Assembly: GCF_021568795.1 (NCBI RefSeq)
Contig: NZ_JAKGUE010000009.1
Span: 33,314-97,313, forward strand
DNA: 64,000 nucleotides
Source of the DNA: Dethiosulfovibrio faecalis
GTDB taxonomy: Bacteria > Synergistota > Synergistia > Synergistales > Dethiosulfovibrionaceae
Direction of reading: 5' to 3'
Shown here: in pieces, positions 17,660 to 27,269 of the stretch
How positions within the stretch are numbered: the stretch's first letter is position 1
How the letters are laid out: each line of letters begins with the position of its first letter
Program-made: the position numbers and the translations under genes
The notes under the pieces: generated by a model
The model's database searches: none
What the model saw: the letters and a program-made list of their open reading frames with translations, nothing else
Told to the model about the DNA's origin: nothing

Positions 17660-19723
17660 CTATATATCCTCTTTCAATTTAGCCACCGCTTTTTCGTTCC
17701 CCAGAGAGAACCTGCCTAATTGAGATTGAATCTCGCCGGACAGATTAGACAGCAACTCTGCCTCCTTCGCCACGTTTTCCGCCACATCGGCGGTCCTGTC
17801 GGCTCCATCTTTCACCGAAGAGACCTTAACGGCCATGTCCTCCGTGGACTGGGCAGCTTGATCCACCGCATTGGCCATCTCCCCGGCGGAAGCTGCCTGT
17901 TCTTCCGCAGCGGCCGCTATATTCTGCATGGCCTCGTTGACCAGATCGACCTGTTTCAACACCTCGTCGAGTCCTCGCTTGGCTTCGTCGGCATCCTCCA
18001 GAGTTCTGTCCATCACATCTCCGGATTCCTGGGCATGCTGAACGGTTCGCTCCGTCTGATCACGAAGTTCCTCTATAAGCCCACCTATTTTTTGGGATGC
18101 ACCGGCAGACTCCTCCGCCAACTTGCGGACCTCCTCGGCCACCACCGCGAAGCCCCTGCCAGCCTCTCCGGCCCTGGCAGCCTCTATGGCGGCGTTCAGA
18201 GCCAACAGATTCGTCTGATCCGCTATGGCATTTATCGTGTCGATAAAACCGGTCACCTCCTGCACGGATCTACTGAGGCTGGTCATGGTATCCACCGTAT
18301 ACTTCGTCTTCTCGCCTACGTCGCCGATGCTTTGGATAATCTTATCGACCCTTTTAGCCGCATCCCTGGAGGTCTCCATGGCGATAGCGGTGGATTCCGC
18401 TCCCTTGGTGGCGGAATCGGCGGTGATCGTCGTGCTTGAAGAGACCTCTTCCACTCCGGCGTTCGTCTCCTCCAAAGCTGCCGAGTTGCCCTCCGCCAAG
18501 GCGGAGATCTCCGTTATGGCCTGTAACACTGATTCCGCATCGTGACTGGAATTGTCGCTTAGGAGCCTTAATCCTCCGGCGCTCTCGGCCACTTTATCGC
18601 TCTCTAAACTCAGAGAAGAGATGGTCTCCCTCAAAGACCCCACCATATTGGAAAGAGCCTCTATCATATCCCCCAAAGAATCCCTGGCCATATAGCCTAT
18701 CGTCTTGGGATCGACCGAAAGATCTCCATCCCCGACGGATCCGGCCATGGCCGCCACGGCCTTAAGGGGACGGTCGATCCCCCTATAGGTCACGAAGGTT
18801 ATCCCGACGATTATGGCCAACGCCAGGGCCGATACCAACAGAAGGATCGAGGTAAGTCCCCTTACTATTTCCGTGACGGCCGAAAGAGGATAGAGAATAG
18901 CCAGAGACAACCCGGAGGATACGGGCCCATAGAAAGCCCTGTACCTCTCCCCTTCCTCCGTTACTTCCATCACACCGGACCGACCGGCTATCATATCGGA
19001 GGCCATGGCCGCCATAGAGGAATCCTGACCGTCCTTGTTCAATAGATTGGTCTTCATGGAATCCTTTTCATCGGGCCCCACTATTATGGTTCCGGCAGGA
19101 CTCAAAAGAAAAGTTCGTCCTCTGCCGAGGATCTTTATTCCCTTCACGAACTCTGTCATTGCGTCCATCTCGACGTCTGCAGCCACCACGCCTAGAGTCT
19201 TTCCAGATCCATCTCTAACAGCCTGAGACACGGAAAAAAGGGCCTTGCCCGTGTAGGCATCCCGATAGGGTTCGGTAATCGCCACTCGACCACCCCCCTT
19301 CTTGCCCTTAACGTACCACTCTCTTTCCCTCGGATCGTAGTCATCTCCGGCCTTCTCTCTGAGACCGTCGGAAAACCCTCCGTCCTCTTCAAAACCAAAA
19401 TAAACGGTAAATATACCTAGTTTACCGTTTAACCCCAGAATCGAGGCCATATGGTCCTCCATTCCAGCCTGAGTCCTGTCAGATTGATTTCCCCAAACTC
19501 GGCTTACCCACAGGGAGGAGTTTTCCACGACGTTTATTATCTTCTCGGTGTATTCCTCCAGAGTAACCAAAGAGGTCTTCAGGGTTTCTTCTCCTACCTC
19601 TAAGACCTGCTCGGAAAGAATTTCTCTGCTCCTCCTGTATGTAATGGCGGTCATGGATAAAACCACTATCATAACCGTCACTGTCATGGATATAAACTTA
19701 GCTCTTACGGTCAAAAAACGCAC
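17660..19723 (-). CDS. Methyl-accepting chemotaxis protein with amino-acid-type dCache sensor
   Basis: 687 residues: membrane helix (about 12-32), periplasmic dCache_1 domain (about 35-285), second membrane helix, HAMP, and a cytoplasmic signalling region whose tip reads [41 protein letters not shown]. The sensor contains [10 protein letters not shown], which reproduces the Y-x4-R-x-W-Y spacing of the published amino-acid-binding dCache motif, with Asp following in EPYRDAYTG and VVAADVEM. This suggests amino acids as attractants (inference). No CheW-binding pentapeptide tail was noted. Single gene with its own upstream region. Confidence 0.95.
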   Translation of the reverse strand: MRFLTVRAKFISMTVTVMIVVLSMTAITYRRSREILSEQVLEVGEETLKTSLVTLEEYTEKIINVVENSSLWVSRVWGNQSDRTQAGMEDHMASILGLNGKLGIFTVYFGFEEDGGFSDGLREKAGDDYDPREREWYVKGKKGGGRVAITEPYRDAYTGKALFSVSQAVRDGSGKTLGVVAADVEMDAMTEFVKGIKILGRGRTFLLSPAGTIIVGPDEKDSMKTNLLNKDGQDSSMAAMASDMIAGRSGVMEVTEEGERYRAFYGPVSSGLSLAILYPLSAVTEIVRGLTSILLLVSALALAIIVGITFVTYRGIDRPLKAVAAMAGSVGDGDLSVDPKTIGYMARDSLGDMIEALSNMVGSLRETISSLSLESDKVAESAGGLRLLSDNSSHDAESVLQAITEISALAEGNSAALEETNAGVEEVSSSTTITADSATKGAESTAIAMETSRDAAKRVDKIIQSIGDVGEKTKYTVDTMTSLSRSVQEVTGFIDTINAIADQTNLLALNAAIEAARAGEAGRGFAVVAEEVRKLAEESAGASQKIGGLIEELRDQTERTVQHAQESGDVMDRTLEDADEAKRGLDEVLKQVDLVNEAMQNIAAAAEEQAASAGEMANAVDQAAQSTEDMAVKVSSVKDGADRTADVAENVAKEAELLSNLSGEIQSQLGRFSLGNEKAVAKLKEDI

Positions 19724-19844
19724 CTCCTATCGAATCTACCCATAACATACATCGTCATCAGTGAATTCACAAGAGGAGAAAGTAAACAAAAGAAGGACGC
19801 ATGATTCGTCAGACAATATATAGCCATACCGAAAACATAACAAA

Positions 19845-19874
19845 AGAAGAGGCGCCGAAAACGGCGCCTCTTCT
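19845..19874 (-). terminator. Terminator of grdA
   Basis: Perfect 13-bp stem AGAAGAGGCGCCG with a four-base loop, followed on the minus strand by TTTTG; sixteen bases after the grdA stop. Confidence 0.85.
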
Positions 19875-19889
19875 CTTTATTTACAAGAC

Positions 19890-20366
19890 TTACAGGCTGA
19901 ACTTAGAGAACTGATCTCTCATGCCCTTTACGGCTTCAGCCAAAGCCTCGGGCTCGAGAACCATTTCCATCATGCTGATCTGGTTCTCCCATTCCTCCGG
20001 ATCCGCCTCATCGCGGATTTCCTGATCGAAAATGTCGTAGACGGCTAGTCCTAACTGGACGCCGGCGAGTGGTCCTGCGTAGGTGGGGTCTCCGTTACAC
20101 ACGGTCTCGGCGTAAATCTCTGCGCCTTCCGCATCGGAGGAACCCAGTATAACCACGATATCCTCGGGGTTGTACTTCTCAGCAGCGTCTTTGACGCGCT
20201 GCTGATTCTGCAGGTCCATCGCTCCAGCCGCCGTTCAGACGAAGCACTCGGTGACGGAGAAGATCACCTCGGCTCCACTGTTCTTGAAACACGCCTCCAT
20301 GGCAGGTGCGGGAACACCGTCACGCTCGCCGAGGAGGATAAGTTTCTTTCCGGCCAATTTGCCCAT
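19890..20366 (-). CDS. grdA: Glycine/sarcosine/betaine reductase selenoprotein A (Sec at residue 44)
   Basis: Selenoprotein A of the Stickland glycine reductase complex; carries the carboxymethyl-selenocysteine intermediate passed from protein B to protein C. The frame runs from ATG 20366 through an in-frame TGA at 20235-20237 to the stop at 19890, 158 residues in total. The context is [21 protein letters not shown], i.e. the known C-x-x-U redox motif with Sec at position 44 exactly as in characterised GrdA. A standard annotation would split it in two. AGGGAGGTG lies upstream, and a TATAAT (20445-20450, minus) within the end of the upstream gene may be the -10 box. No grdB, grdC/D, grdE or trxAB adjacent, so this copy stands alone. 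Confidence 0.97.
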
Positions 20367-20445
20367 GCTTTTCACCTCCCTCTTCTTTATGACGGATCTT
20401 GACAAAGGGGCGACACGAGCCCTTATGCCACCGTCTAAGGCCACA

Positions 20446-21960
20446 TTATAACCGAAAAGGTGTTTTTTTGTATCCCCCTATTACGTTTTTCTGGGGCCGT
20501 TTTTTAAGTATTTCCCCTACTACACCGTCCTCGTCCTTGCTCTCCGTTTCTCCGTCGGGACGGCGAAGCTCCACGCCCTCTTCCACGATGGCGATATCCC
20601 ACGGGAAAGGGAAAGTTCCCTTCGAGAGCTTCCCGCCTTCATCGTCGAGCAAGACCGATAGCCCCTCCGATTCGAGCTTCATTCCAATCGACACAGCCCG
20701 AGCCTCGTCCTCCTCTCTTTCGAAGCGGATCGAGACCTCCAAGGGCGAGACTACATCGGGCAAAGAGGAAAGATCGAACATGGCCCCCTCCAAGGAGATC
20801 ATGTGTACCCTAATGGTCCAGCAAAACGGCCTGGCCCTCTTCCTCTCCTCGTCCACGTAGGTAAGGGAAGGTTCCGAATCGGCGAGCTCGTTCCAAAGCT
20901 CCAACGTCGCCAAAGGGGTTACCGACGCCTCGAAAAGAGGGGCACCACAGAGAGGACACATATCCCCGGGCTCCATCGCAGCAATGTCCGCCACGGGAGC
21001 AGAGAAATCCCTCCCCCACCTGGCGCCGGTGAGATGGTAATCCCTCTCGTTGGCCCCCACGACCGCCCATGAGATTCCCTCCACCGATCTGTCCGCAAAC
21101 AGGACGATTCCCTCGGGGAGCCCGATGGGACCTAGGTACCCGACCAGGTTTCCAAGGAGATCCCGAAGCTCGTCGTCCGACGACGGATGCAGATCCGCAC
21201 CGGCAGCGGCGGACAGCTTGTCCAGAGAGACCGACCTGTCCCCCCTTATAAGAGCGATTACGCCCTTGCCGTCCCGATCGGAGAAACACATGGTCTTGAC
21301 GGTCTTCTCCGGCGACAGGGACAGAAAATCGCATAGAGAATCTATGGTGCCGACCCCGGGGGTATGGACCCTGGCGAGCTCGGCCTCGTCTTCGACGGGA
21401 GCCCCTCCGAACTCCATAGGGGAGGAGGCAGCCCCTCTCCAGCCGCAGGAACATCCCAGTCCATCAAGCAGGGAGAGATCGCCTCTCTCACCGTCACGGA
21501 TCAGACGACACCTCGTTCCCTGACGGACGGTCTCGTCCCATCGTCTGACGGCAAGCCCGACCTCGGCCAGGGCGATTCCCAGGGCCCTGAAGACGGAGAT
21601 AGCCATGGAGGCACCCTCTTCTTCGTCGAGACAGTAACCCTGCAGTTCCAGATCGTCTCCCCGCCTCTGGAGGAACAACGCCGGCAGCTGGACCGATCTC
21701 TTTATGTGACGCACCGCTATAGCCAAAGCCCCTTCCGGCACGGGGCAATGGATTCTCTGAGGGGACCAGGAAGCGAGGCCCTCTACGAGGTAATCCTCAA
21801 GCCGCCTGTCCATATACTCTCCCATAGGAAGCCTCATCACCGCGTGGGCGTTGGGGTTCCACATGGCGAATCCGGCCTTCACCATGGCTATTACGCCTCC
21901 GTCTTTAAGTTTGGACGGGGTCTTTCCTCTAGGCGCCAACAGTTCGCTGGACTTCAACAA
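20446..21960 (-). CDS. Prolyl-tRNA synthetase-like protein without aminoacylation motifs (INS/YbaK editing domain retained)
   Basis: 504 residues collinear with bacterial ProRS but altered in the catalytic core. Residues 1-150 resemble the class II core, yet the TxE loop (normally CLGPTHEE) reads CPVPEGALA, the motif 2 FRDE arginine loop is missing ([24 protein letters not shown]) and motif 3 is absent. Residues 190-325 keep a recognisable INS editing domain: [13 protein letters not shown]222 in [17 protein letters not shown] and [16 protein letters not shown] at 335-339 and an anticodon-binding-like tail (404-500, [11 protein letters not shown]) follow. TTG start overlaps the upstream peptidase stop. 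Most likely a trans-editing factor for mischarged tRNA(Pro) or a regulatory pseudo-synthetase; function inferred. Confidence 0.8.
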   Translation of the reverse strand: MLKSSELLAPRGKTPSKLKDGGVIAMVKAGFAMWNPNAHAVMRLPMGEYMDRRLEDYLVEGLASWSPQRIHCPVPEGALAIAVRHIKRSVQLPALFLQRRGDDLELQGYCLDEEEGASMAISVFRALGIALAEVGLAVRRWDETVRQGTRCRLIRDGERGDLSLLDGLGCSCGWRGAASSPMEFGGAPVEDEAELARVHTPGVGTIDSLCDFLSLSPEKTVKTMCFSDRDGKGVIALIRGDRSVSLDKLSAAAGADLHPSSDDELRDLLGNLVGYLGPIGLPEGIVLFADRSVEGISWAVVGANERDYHLTGARWGRDFSAPVADIAAMEPGDMCPLCGAPLFEASVTPLATLELWNELADSEPSLTYVDEERKRARPFCWTIRVHMISLEGAMFDLSSLPDVVSPLEVSIRFEREEDEARAVSIGMKLESEGLSVLLDDEGGKLSKGTFPFPWDIAIVEEGVELRRPDGETESKDEDGVVGEILKKRPQKNVIGGYKKTPFRL

Positions 21961-23009
21961 CGTTCATACCCCCCGACTATGTGTTCTTTGAACTCGGCCA
22001 GGCTTCTCCTCTTCCTGCCCTCCCGTCCCTCAACCGGGGAAGAGAGGAGCATGGAGTCGATCACAGATTCCTCCGTAGCCTCCACTACGGCCCGGAAGAA
22101 GCGGTTCGCCAAGTTATCGCTGACAGGGGAGACCTCGACCGGTTTCACCCCTTCGTGGGGTATCCTGTAAGCCGTAGAGAAGGCCAATGCGATCTCTCCG
22201 CTCCCGTTTCCGATGTAGGCACCGGTCCTGACTATGCCCACCGACGCCCTCTTGCAGAGTCGCTTAAGTTGTCTGGAGGTCATGGGAGCATCGGTGGCGA
22301 CGATCGCTATTATCGATCCCTGTTCCTTCAGTCTCTCCGGAGGAGCCTCCCGGAAAATAGCCTTCCCCACCTTGATCCCGTCGATCGACAGGTCTCTCAT
22401 CTCGCCGAAATTCGAGAGCACCAACACTCCCACGGTGTAGCGGACCCCGTCCAGATCCACCAGACGGGAAGAGCTCCCGATGCCCCCCTTGAGCTGATAG
22501 CAGGACATGCCCTTGCCCGCTCCGACGTCTCCCATGGAGAAATCCGGCGAGGCAGATCTAACTGCCTCTCCTACATGTCGGGGGTTAACGTTAAGCCCTC
22601 TTATATCGTTCAGAAAACCGTCGTTACACTCACACACCACCGAATTTACCGTTCCTGTGGTGTCTCCGATCCCCTCGTCCAAGGCCAGCATCTCGTCGAC
22701 CAGCCCTCTGACGCAGTCTCCCACCGAAAGGGTGTTGGTCAGCACGATCGGGGTCTCCAGGGTTCCCAGTTCCTCCATCTGGACTAGTCCCACCGACTTT
22801 CCGAACCCGTTTATGACGTGGCAACCGGCGGGGAACTTGTGTCTGAAGGTATTTCCCGGTCCCGGTATTATCGCCGTTACCCCGGTCTTCACCGGTCCGT
22901 CGTCCAAGGTGACGTGCCCCACCGATACTCCCTGGACATCGCCTATGGAGTTTTTCGGACCGATTGGCATAAAACCGATCTCTATTCCCATCTCCCTGGC
23001 TCTTACCAT
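21954..23009 (-). CDS. P1-family (S58, DmpA-like) aminopeptidase
   Basis: 351 residues. N-terminal-nucleophile aminopeptidase made as a proenzyme and self-cleaved. Family marks: NSIGDVQGVSVGHVTLDD, FPAGCHVINGFGKSVGLVQMEELG, TGTVNSVVCECNDG, and the self-processing site in GGIGSSSR, whose serine becomes the nucleophile. Hydrolyses N-terminal residues from L- or D-amino-acid amides and small peptides; cytoplasmic. ATG follows AGGGAG. It overlaps the ProRS-like gene by seven bases and starts 12 bases after xthA, so xthA, this gene and the ProRS-like gene form one transcription unit. Confidence 0.93.
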   Translation of the reverse strand: MVRAREMGIEIGFMPIGPKNSIGDVQGVSVGHVTLDDGPVKTGVTAIIPGPGNTFRHKFPAGCHVINGFGKSVGLVQMEELGTLETPIVLTNTLSVGDCVRGLVDEMLALDEGIGDTTGTVNSVVCECNDGFLNDIRGLNVNPRHVGEAVRSASPDFSMGDVGAGKGMSCYQLKGGIGSSSRLVDLDGVRYTVGVLVLSNFGEMRDLSIDGIKVGKAIFREAPPERLKEQGSIIAIVATDAPMTSRQLKRLCKRASVGIVRTGAYIGNGSGEIALAFSTAYRIPHEGVKPVEVSPVSDNLANRFFRAVVEATEESVIDSMLLSSPVEGREGRKRRSLAEFKEHIVGGYERC

Positions 23010-23021
23010 ATCGACGTCTCC

Positions 23022-23801
23022 CTAAAGGTCGAAAGAGGCCAATACCGGCGTGTGATCCGAGGGTTTTTCCCAACCTCGAGGGTCCCGATATACCCAGCTG
23101 TCCGACGATAACCTGGCCAGATCGGGAGAAGCCAGGATATGATCTATCCTCCAGCCGATGTTTCTGTCCAGGGCGTTCTTAACCCGATAGTCCCAGAAGG
23201 AAAACTCCCCTTCCTCCGGCCGATGGGACCGGAAAACGTCCACCAGCCCCTGACAGACGGCCCCGAAGAGGTCCCTGATATCCCTGTGAAAGCATACATG
23301 ATTCGTCTTGTTCTTGGGGTTGGCGACGTCCTTTTCCTCCGGAGCTACGTTCATATCCCCCACCCACAGGACCCTCTTGCCGTCGGAGATACGGTCGGAG
23401 ATGGTCGTCTGGGTCCGTCTCAGAAACTCCTGTTTCATCAGATAATCGTCGTGATCGATGGATTTTCCCTGAGGAACGTAGGTGTTCATAACCCAGATAT
23501 CGCCGAAGCGAACCGACAGAGCCCTTGTGTCGAAGACAGGTTCCTTTCCGTCGTCGAGACCGTAGACTATTTCGTCCGGCTCCTCCAGGGAGGCGATCGC
23601 CACGCCGTTGTAGCTTTTCTGGCCTCTGAAGGCCACAAAGTACCCCATGTCCACGAAGGCCTGGAGAGGAAAATCCTCGTCCCTCGCCTTGGTTTCCTGA
23701 AGACACAGGACGTCCACTTTGCTATCATTGAGCCATCTCTCCAAAACGGGAAGTCGGCTTCTCACCGAGTTGACGTTGAAGGTCGCTATGGTCCAGGACA
23801 C
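23022..23801 (-). CDS. xthA: Exodeoxyribonuclease III
   Basis: 259 residues. AP endonuclease/3'-5' exonuclease of base-excision repair. Family motifs: FNVNSVRSRL, catalytic Glu in LCLQETKA, NTYVPQG, GDMNVAPEEKDV, and the C-terminal WRIDHILAS and SDHTPV catalytic Asp-His. GTG start at 23801, GGCGGGG upstream. First gene of a probable three-gene unit reading toward the ProRS-like protein. Confidence 0.96.
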   Translation of the reverse strand: MSWTIATFNVNSVRSRLPVLERWLNDSKVDVLCLQETKARDEDFPLQAFVDMGYFVAFRGQKSYNGVAIASLEEPDEIVYGLDDGKEPVFDTRALSVRFGDIWVMNTYVPQGKSIDHDDYLMKQEFLRRTQTTISDRISDGKRVLWVGDMNVAPEEKDVANPKNKTNHVCFHRDIRDLFGAVCQGLVDVFRSHRPEEGEFSFWDYRVKNALDRNIGWRIDHILASPDLARLSSDSWVYRDPRGWEKPSDHTPVLASFDL

Positions 23802-23874
23802 TGAGATCCCCGCCTTTCTAGTCGATTTAGCCTACATTCTACATCAATCGGGGAGACGAAGAGGAGGTCGGTAA

Positions 23875-24879
23875 ATGAAGATACAAAGACAGAGTCGCTA
23901 CCTTTTGGGCTGGATATCGGGAGTGACCTTGACGGGGATACTGGGAATGAGGTTTTTTCTTGGCCTGTCGTGGGTGGACTCGATCTTCTATACCGCCACC
24001 ACAGTCTCCACCGTGGGATACGGAGCCCCTCCGGGAGTGAACGACTCGGACAAGCTTTTTCTCGCTATTCTCATCGCCGCCAGTCTGGGGACGGTGGGAT
24101 ACGCCATAGGCATAGTCAGCCAGAATTTCTTCACCATGCACATAAGGGCCTCCCTGGGCAAGGGACACGACAGGAGGATAAAAAGGATGGACAATCACTG
24201 GATAATATGCGGACTGGGAAGATACGGTCGACAGGTGGCGGCGATGCTGCGACACGAGGAAGTGCCCTTCTCCGTAATAGAGAGCAAAGAGGAGGTGGTC
24301 CTGGAGGCCAGGGATCAGGGGTATCTCATGGTACAGGGCGACGCCAGCGAGGAGGACGCGCTGCTCAACGCCGGGGTCGAGAGAGCCAAGGGACTTATCG
24401 TCACCCTCGACAGCGACGCCCAGACGGTGTACGTCGCACTGACCGCCAGAGCCCTCAACAGGGATATCCACATAGTGGCCCGAGCCAGCGACACTAAATC
24501 CGTATCGGTTCTGACCAAGGCAGGGGTCAACAGGGTGGTCAACCCGGTGATAGCGGGATCGGCTTCTCTGGTCCGAGCCTCGCTCAAACCCTCTGTCGCG
24601 GATCTTCTGGACCTGGTGGTCATGTCGAGAAAACTGGACCTCGACTTCTCCACCGTGACGGTGGAAAAAGGGTCCTCCCTGGCGGGGAAGACCCTTATGG
24701 AACTCGACTTCAGAAACGCTTACGACGTCACGGTCCTTGCCATACTAGGCGCCAACGACGCCCCGGTGTACAACCCAACGGGAGGTCAGACCATAAAGGG
24801 CGGCGACAGGATAATGGTCTTCGGAGAAAGACATCGTATAGCGTCTCTAAGGGAAGCCCTCGGGAAACTGGCTACCTAA
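23875..24879 (+). CDS. RCK-domain potassium channel
   Basis: 334 residues. Two membrane helices with the pore loop TATTVSTVGYG (selectivity filter at 46-50), then an RCK_N Rossmann domain (HWIICGLGRYGRQVAAMLRHEEVPFSVIE, about 107-230) and an RCK_C/TrkA_C domain (about 245-330). MthK/Kch architecture, gated by Ca2+, nucleotides or pH depending on the member. Only one hydrophobic helix precedes the pore loop. Convergent with the dehydrogenase gene, the stop codons overlapping by four bases. Confidence 0.93.
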   Translation: MKIQRQSRYLLGWISGVTLTGILGMRFFLGLSWVDSIFYTATTVSTVGYGAPPGVNDSDKLFLAILIAASLGTVGYAIGIVSQNFFTMHIRASLGKGHDRRIKRMDNHWIICGLGRYGRQVAAMLRHEEVPFSVIESKEEVVLEARDQGYLMVQGDASEEDALLNAGVERAKGLIVTLDSDAQTVYVALTARALNRDIHIVARASDTKSVSVLTKAGVNRVVNPVIAGSASLVRASLKPSVADLLDLVVMSRKLDLDFSTVTVEKGSSLAGKTLMELDFRNAYDVTVLAILGANDAPVYNPTGGQTIKGGDRIMVFGERHRIASLREALGKLAT

Positions 24880-25859
24880 CAGAGATACTCGTCCTTTCGG
24901 ACCAGTCCGGAAGGTCCATCTCCGTCCAGGATCCTTAGGCAGTTCTCAAGAGCTATCTCCAATGCCTCGCCGGGAGCCGTCTCGGTCTGGTTCGAGTTGT
25001 GAGACGAGCCCACAAGATTCGGCAACTCCATCAGCGGTTCATCGGTGGAGAAGACCCCTCCGTCTCTGGGCTCGTTCCACCAGACGTCAAAAGCGGCGAA
25101 GAAATCGGGGCTGCTCTTCAGTCTGCGATAGAGAGCCCCTTCGTCCACGATGGCGGCCCTGGCTATGTTTACCAAAATTGCGTCGTCCTTCATGGAAGCC
25201 AGGACATCGTCGTCGAAAAGACCATCGGTCTCCTTGGTCAGAGGAAGCGCCAGGACCACCAGATCGGCCTGTCCTAGAGCATCCCTGAGCCCCGACATGG
25301 TCCAGCCCCTGCTGAGAAGGGAATCCTCCGGCCTACGCCTCCCCAGACCTTGGACCTCCATTCCGAACCGAGACAATACCGACGCTGTTTCCCTGCCGAT
25401 TCCACCATAGCCCACTATGAGGGCAACCTTGTCCTTCAGTGTTTTAAGCCCGTATCCCATAAAACCGAACGTCCCATCCGACAGGTCCCTGGTCTGCTGG
25501 ACCAGCCTCCTGGAGCAACACAGGGCCATAGCAAGGACGTGCTCCGCTATGGGAGGAGCCCAACCGCCCACGTTGGCGTAGAGATCGGTATCGTCGCCCA
25601 GACGATCCATCGGAACCTGGTCCACCCCGGCCGAAACCGTCTGGACCGCAGGAACCTTCCTCAGAGCCGCCCATTCCCCATCGGACAACTCCTTTGAAGT
25701 GAGAAACTGACAGAGAAGAAGATCGCATTTTTCAAGCTCTCCCGGCCTGTCTTCCTCGGCGAGGTCCTTCAACCAAACGACCTCTCTGCCTTTAAGTATC
25801 CTCTCCACCTTCTCCGATACCCCGTCGGGTCCGAAGGTTATCCCTATCCTGCCGGACAT
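24876..25859 (-). CDS. D-isomer-specific 2-hydroxyacid dehydrogenase
   Basis: 327 residues from ATG 25859, which follows AAAAGGAGGG. NAD-binding VGYGGIGRETASVLSRFGMEV (about 147-167), substrate Arg in VNIARAAIVDEGAL, catalytic His in GSSHNSN. Oxidises or reduces 2-hydroxy acids such as those formed from keto acids in amino-acid fermentation. The exact substrate cannot be read from sequence. Monocistronic, convergent with the K+ channel gene. Confidence 0.92.
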   Translation of the reverse strand: MSGRIGITFGPDGVSEKVERILKGREVVWLKDLAEEDRPGELEKCDLLLCQFLTSKELSDGEWAALRKVPAVQTVSAGVDQVPMDRLGDDTDLYANVGGWAPPIAEHVLAMALCCSRRLVQQTRDLSDGTFGFMGYGLKTLKDKVALIVGYGGIGRETASVLSRFGMEVQGLGRRRPEDSLLSRGWTMSGLRDALGQADLVVLALPLTKETDGLFDDDVLASMKDDAILVNIARAAIVDEGALYRRLKSSPDFFAAFDVWWNEPRDGGVFSTDEPLMELPNLVGSSHNSNQTETAPGEALEIALENCLRILDGDGPSGLVRKDEYLC

Positions 25860-26057
25860 AAAAACCCTCCTTTTATCCTCGATCATGCCCACCGGGGGCA
25901 TATCGGCAGACTACAAAGTCATTTTACTATCGTAGCCCGCGATCAGCAAAGGTCAAAAAAGGTCACCTCCTAAAAACACTTTAACGACATGAACAGAGGG
26001 CTTTTCAGATCCACAATCGGATGTAAAATAACAGAAAAAGAGCAAGGCGGTGACCCT

Positions 26058-26675
26058 ATGAGATACGAAGACACCCCTCCTGCCGTGAGGGTCAGAAAAA
26101 AGGAAAGCTCCTGTTCCGCCAAGGAAACACCTAATCTCGATTCCTCTCTTATATCCCAGATGTCCACCGCCACCATCGCGGCGGTCAGATCGGCCCTACG
26201 AGGCCTTACCGATGGAGATGGAGCCGCCCTGGCACAGGCCGCCAGAAACGGGCATATAGTAGAGGAACTGTTCATGCAGGAGAACGACCTCTCTCAGATG
26301 GAATCGCCGGAGAGAGACCTCCTCGACCTGGCGAAAAGGCTCAGCCACGTGGCCTCTCTAGCGGTAGAGGCAGGCAGAGAGAACGACGTAATGAGATCCG
26401 TGATGGACGAACTCCCCCTCTATATCGAGACTATACTGGACGACCTCGCCCCGTCGCCGGCGAGATGCTATCTGCCATCCTCCGGCGTCAGAGCCTCCAG
26501 AAAAAGGCTTTCGTGCATAAAGGACGAGTTGGTGAACTCCATGACCAGGACCTCCGATCCGAAGGCGATAAGATCGGGAATCTCCATATTCAAGCTGATA
26601 GAGCATCTGGAAGAGGTCATGCCTTTGGCTATAAAGGTCGGAGCCGCCTTGTCCAAAGCGAGGAAAAGGATATAA
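26058..26675 (+). CDS. Hypothetical all-helical protein (possibly PhoU-like)
   Basis: 205 residues from ATG 26058; AAGGCGGTGA lies at a suitable distance, while the upstream extension to 25989 looks noncoding. No family firmly recognised. It is predicted almost wholly alpha-helical with two bundles (for instance SPERDLLDLAKRLSHVASLAVEAGRENDVM and ISIFKLIEHLEEVMPLAIKVGAALSKA), which recalls PhoU-type three-helix repeats but lacks the clear E/D metal motif. No signal peptide. Followed after 56 bases by the ferritin-like gene, likely the same transcript. Confidence 0.7.
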   Translation: MRYEDTPPAVRVRKKESSCSAKETPNLDSSLISQMSTATIAAVRSALRGLTDGDGAALAQAARNGHIVEELFMQENDLSQMESPERDLLDLAKRLSHVASLAVEAGRENDVMRSVMDELPLYIETILDDLAPSPARCYLPSSGVRASRKRLSCIKDELVNSMTRTSDPKAIRSGISIFKLIEHLEEVMPLAIKVGAALSKARKRI

Positions 26676-26731
26676 TGTGAATATACGGTTCTTTCAAAAA
26701 AATCCATCGATAGAGGAGGGGAGGATTTTTC

Positions 26732-27190
26732 ATGAAGATGAAAGAAGCACTGGAGCTAGCTATCCACGCGGAGATAGAGGCCGGAGAGTTCTACAGGGCC
26801 TGGGCGGAGAACGCCGACAAGGATTACCTTAAAAAAGAACTCGAAGACCTGGCTATATGGGAAGGAGAGCACGAAGAGGGGCTCAAGAAACTGTACCTAC
26901 AGGAATTCGGGGTCGCTTTCGAGAGGGATCCGTCCACTGTGGTTGAACCGGAACTGAAGGTCCAGACAAAGGACTTCGGCGACGTCACCAGTCTTCTCAG
27001 GATAGCCTCCGCCGCCTATCTGTCCGAGATGCGCGCAGCCGAGCTATACGAAAGGATGGCGGAGGGCTCCACCGGAGAGGCCAAGGACATCTTCGTCAAG
27101 CTCAAGAAGATGGAGGAAAGCCACATGGACCTGGCCAAGAAAAGGTATATGAGCATAAGGGAGGACGTCGTGGGCTTCAAGGCCTTCTGA
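26732..27190 (+). CDS. Ferritin-like (rubrerythrin-type) diiron protein
   Basis: 152 residues. Four-helix diiron carboxylate fold: first half ELAIHAEIEAGEFYRAWAE with ELEDLAIWEGEHEEGLKKL, second half SAAYLSEMRAAELYERMAE with LKKMEESHMDLAKKRY. The repeated Glu and E-x2-H pattern supplies the iron ligands. No rubredoxin tail, so it is not classic rubrerythrin. Probably oxidative-stress defence or iron handling in an anaerobe (inference). ATG behind GAGGAGGGGAGG. Confidence 0.9.
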   Translation: MKMKEALELAIHAEIEAGEFYRAWAENADKDYLKKELEDLAIWEGEHEEGLKKLYLQEFGVAFERDPSTVVEPELKVQTKDFGDVTSLLRIASAAYLSEMRAAELYERMAEGSTGEAKDIFVKLKKMEESHMDLAKKRYMSIREDVVGFKAF

Positions 27191-27215
27191 TTCTGCCCTT
27201 CCTGTGAACACCGAG

Positions 27216-27262
27216 AAAAGGCGCCGAGGACGGGGGGACACCCCCATGACCTCGGCGCCTTT
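27216..27262. terminator. Bidirectional terminator
   Basis: Arms AAAGGCGCCGAGG and CCTCGGCGCCTTT with a second inner GGGGG/CCCCC stem; between the convergent ferritin-like and acyl-CoA ligase genes. Confidence 0.9.
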
Positions 27263-27269
27263 AGAAAGA

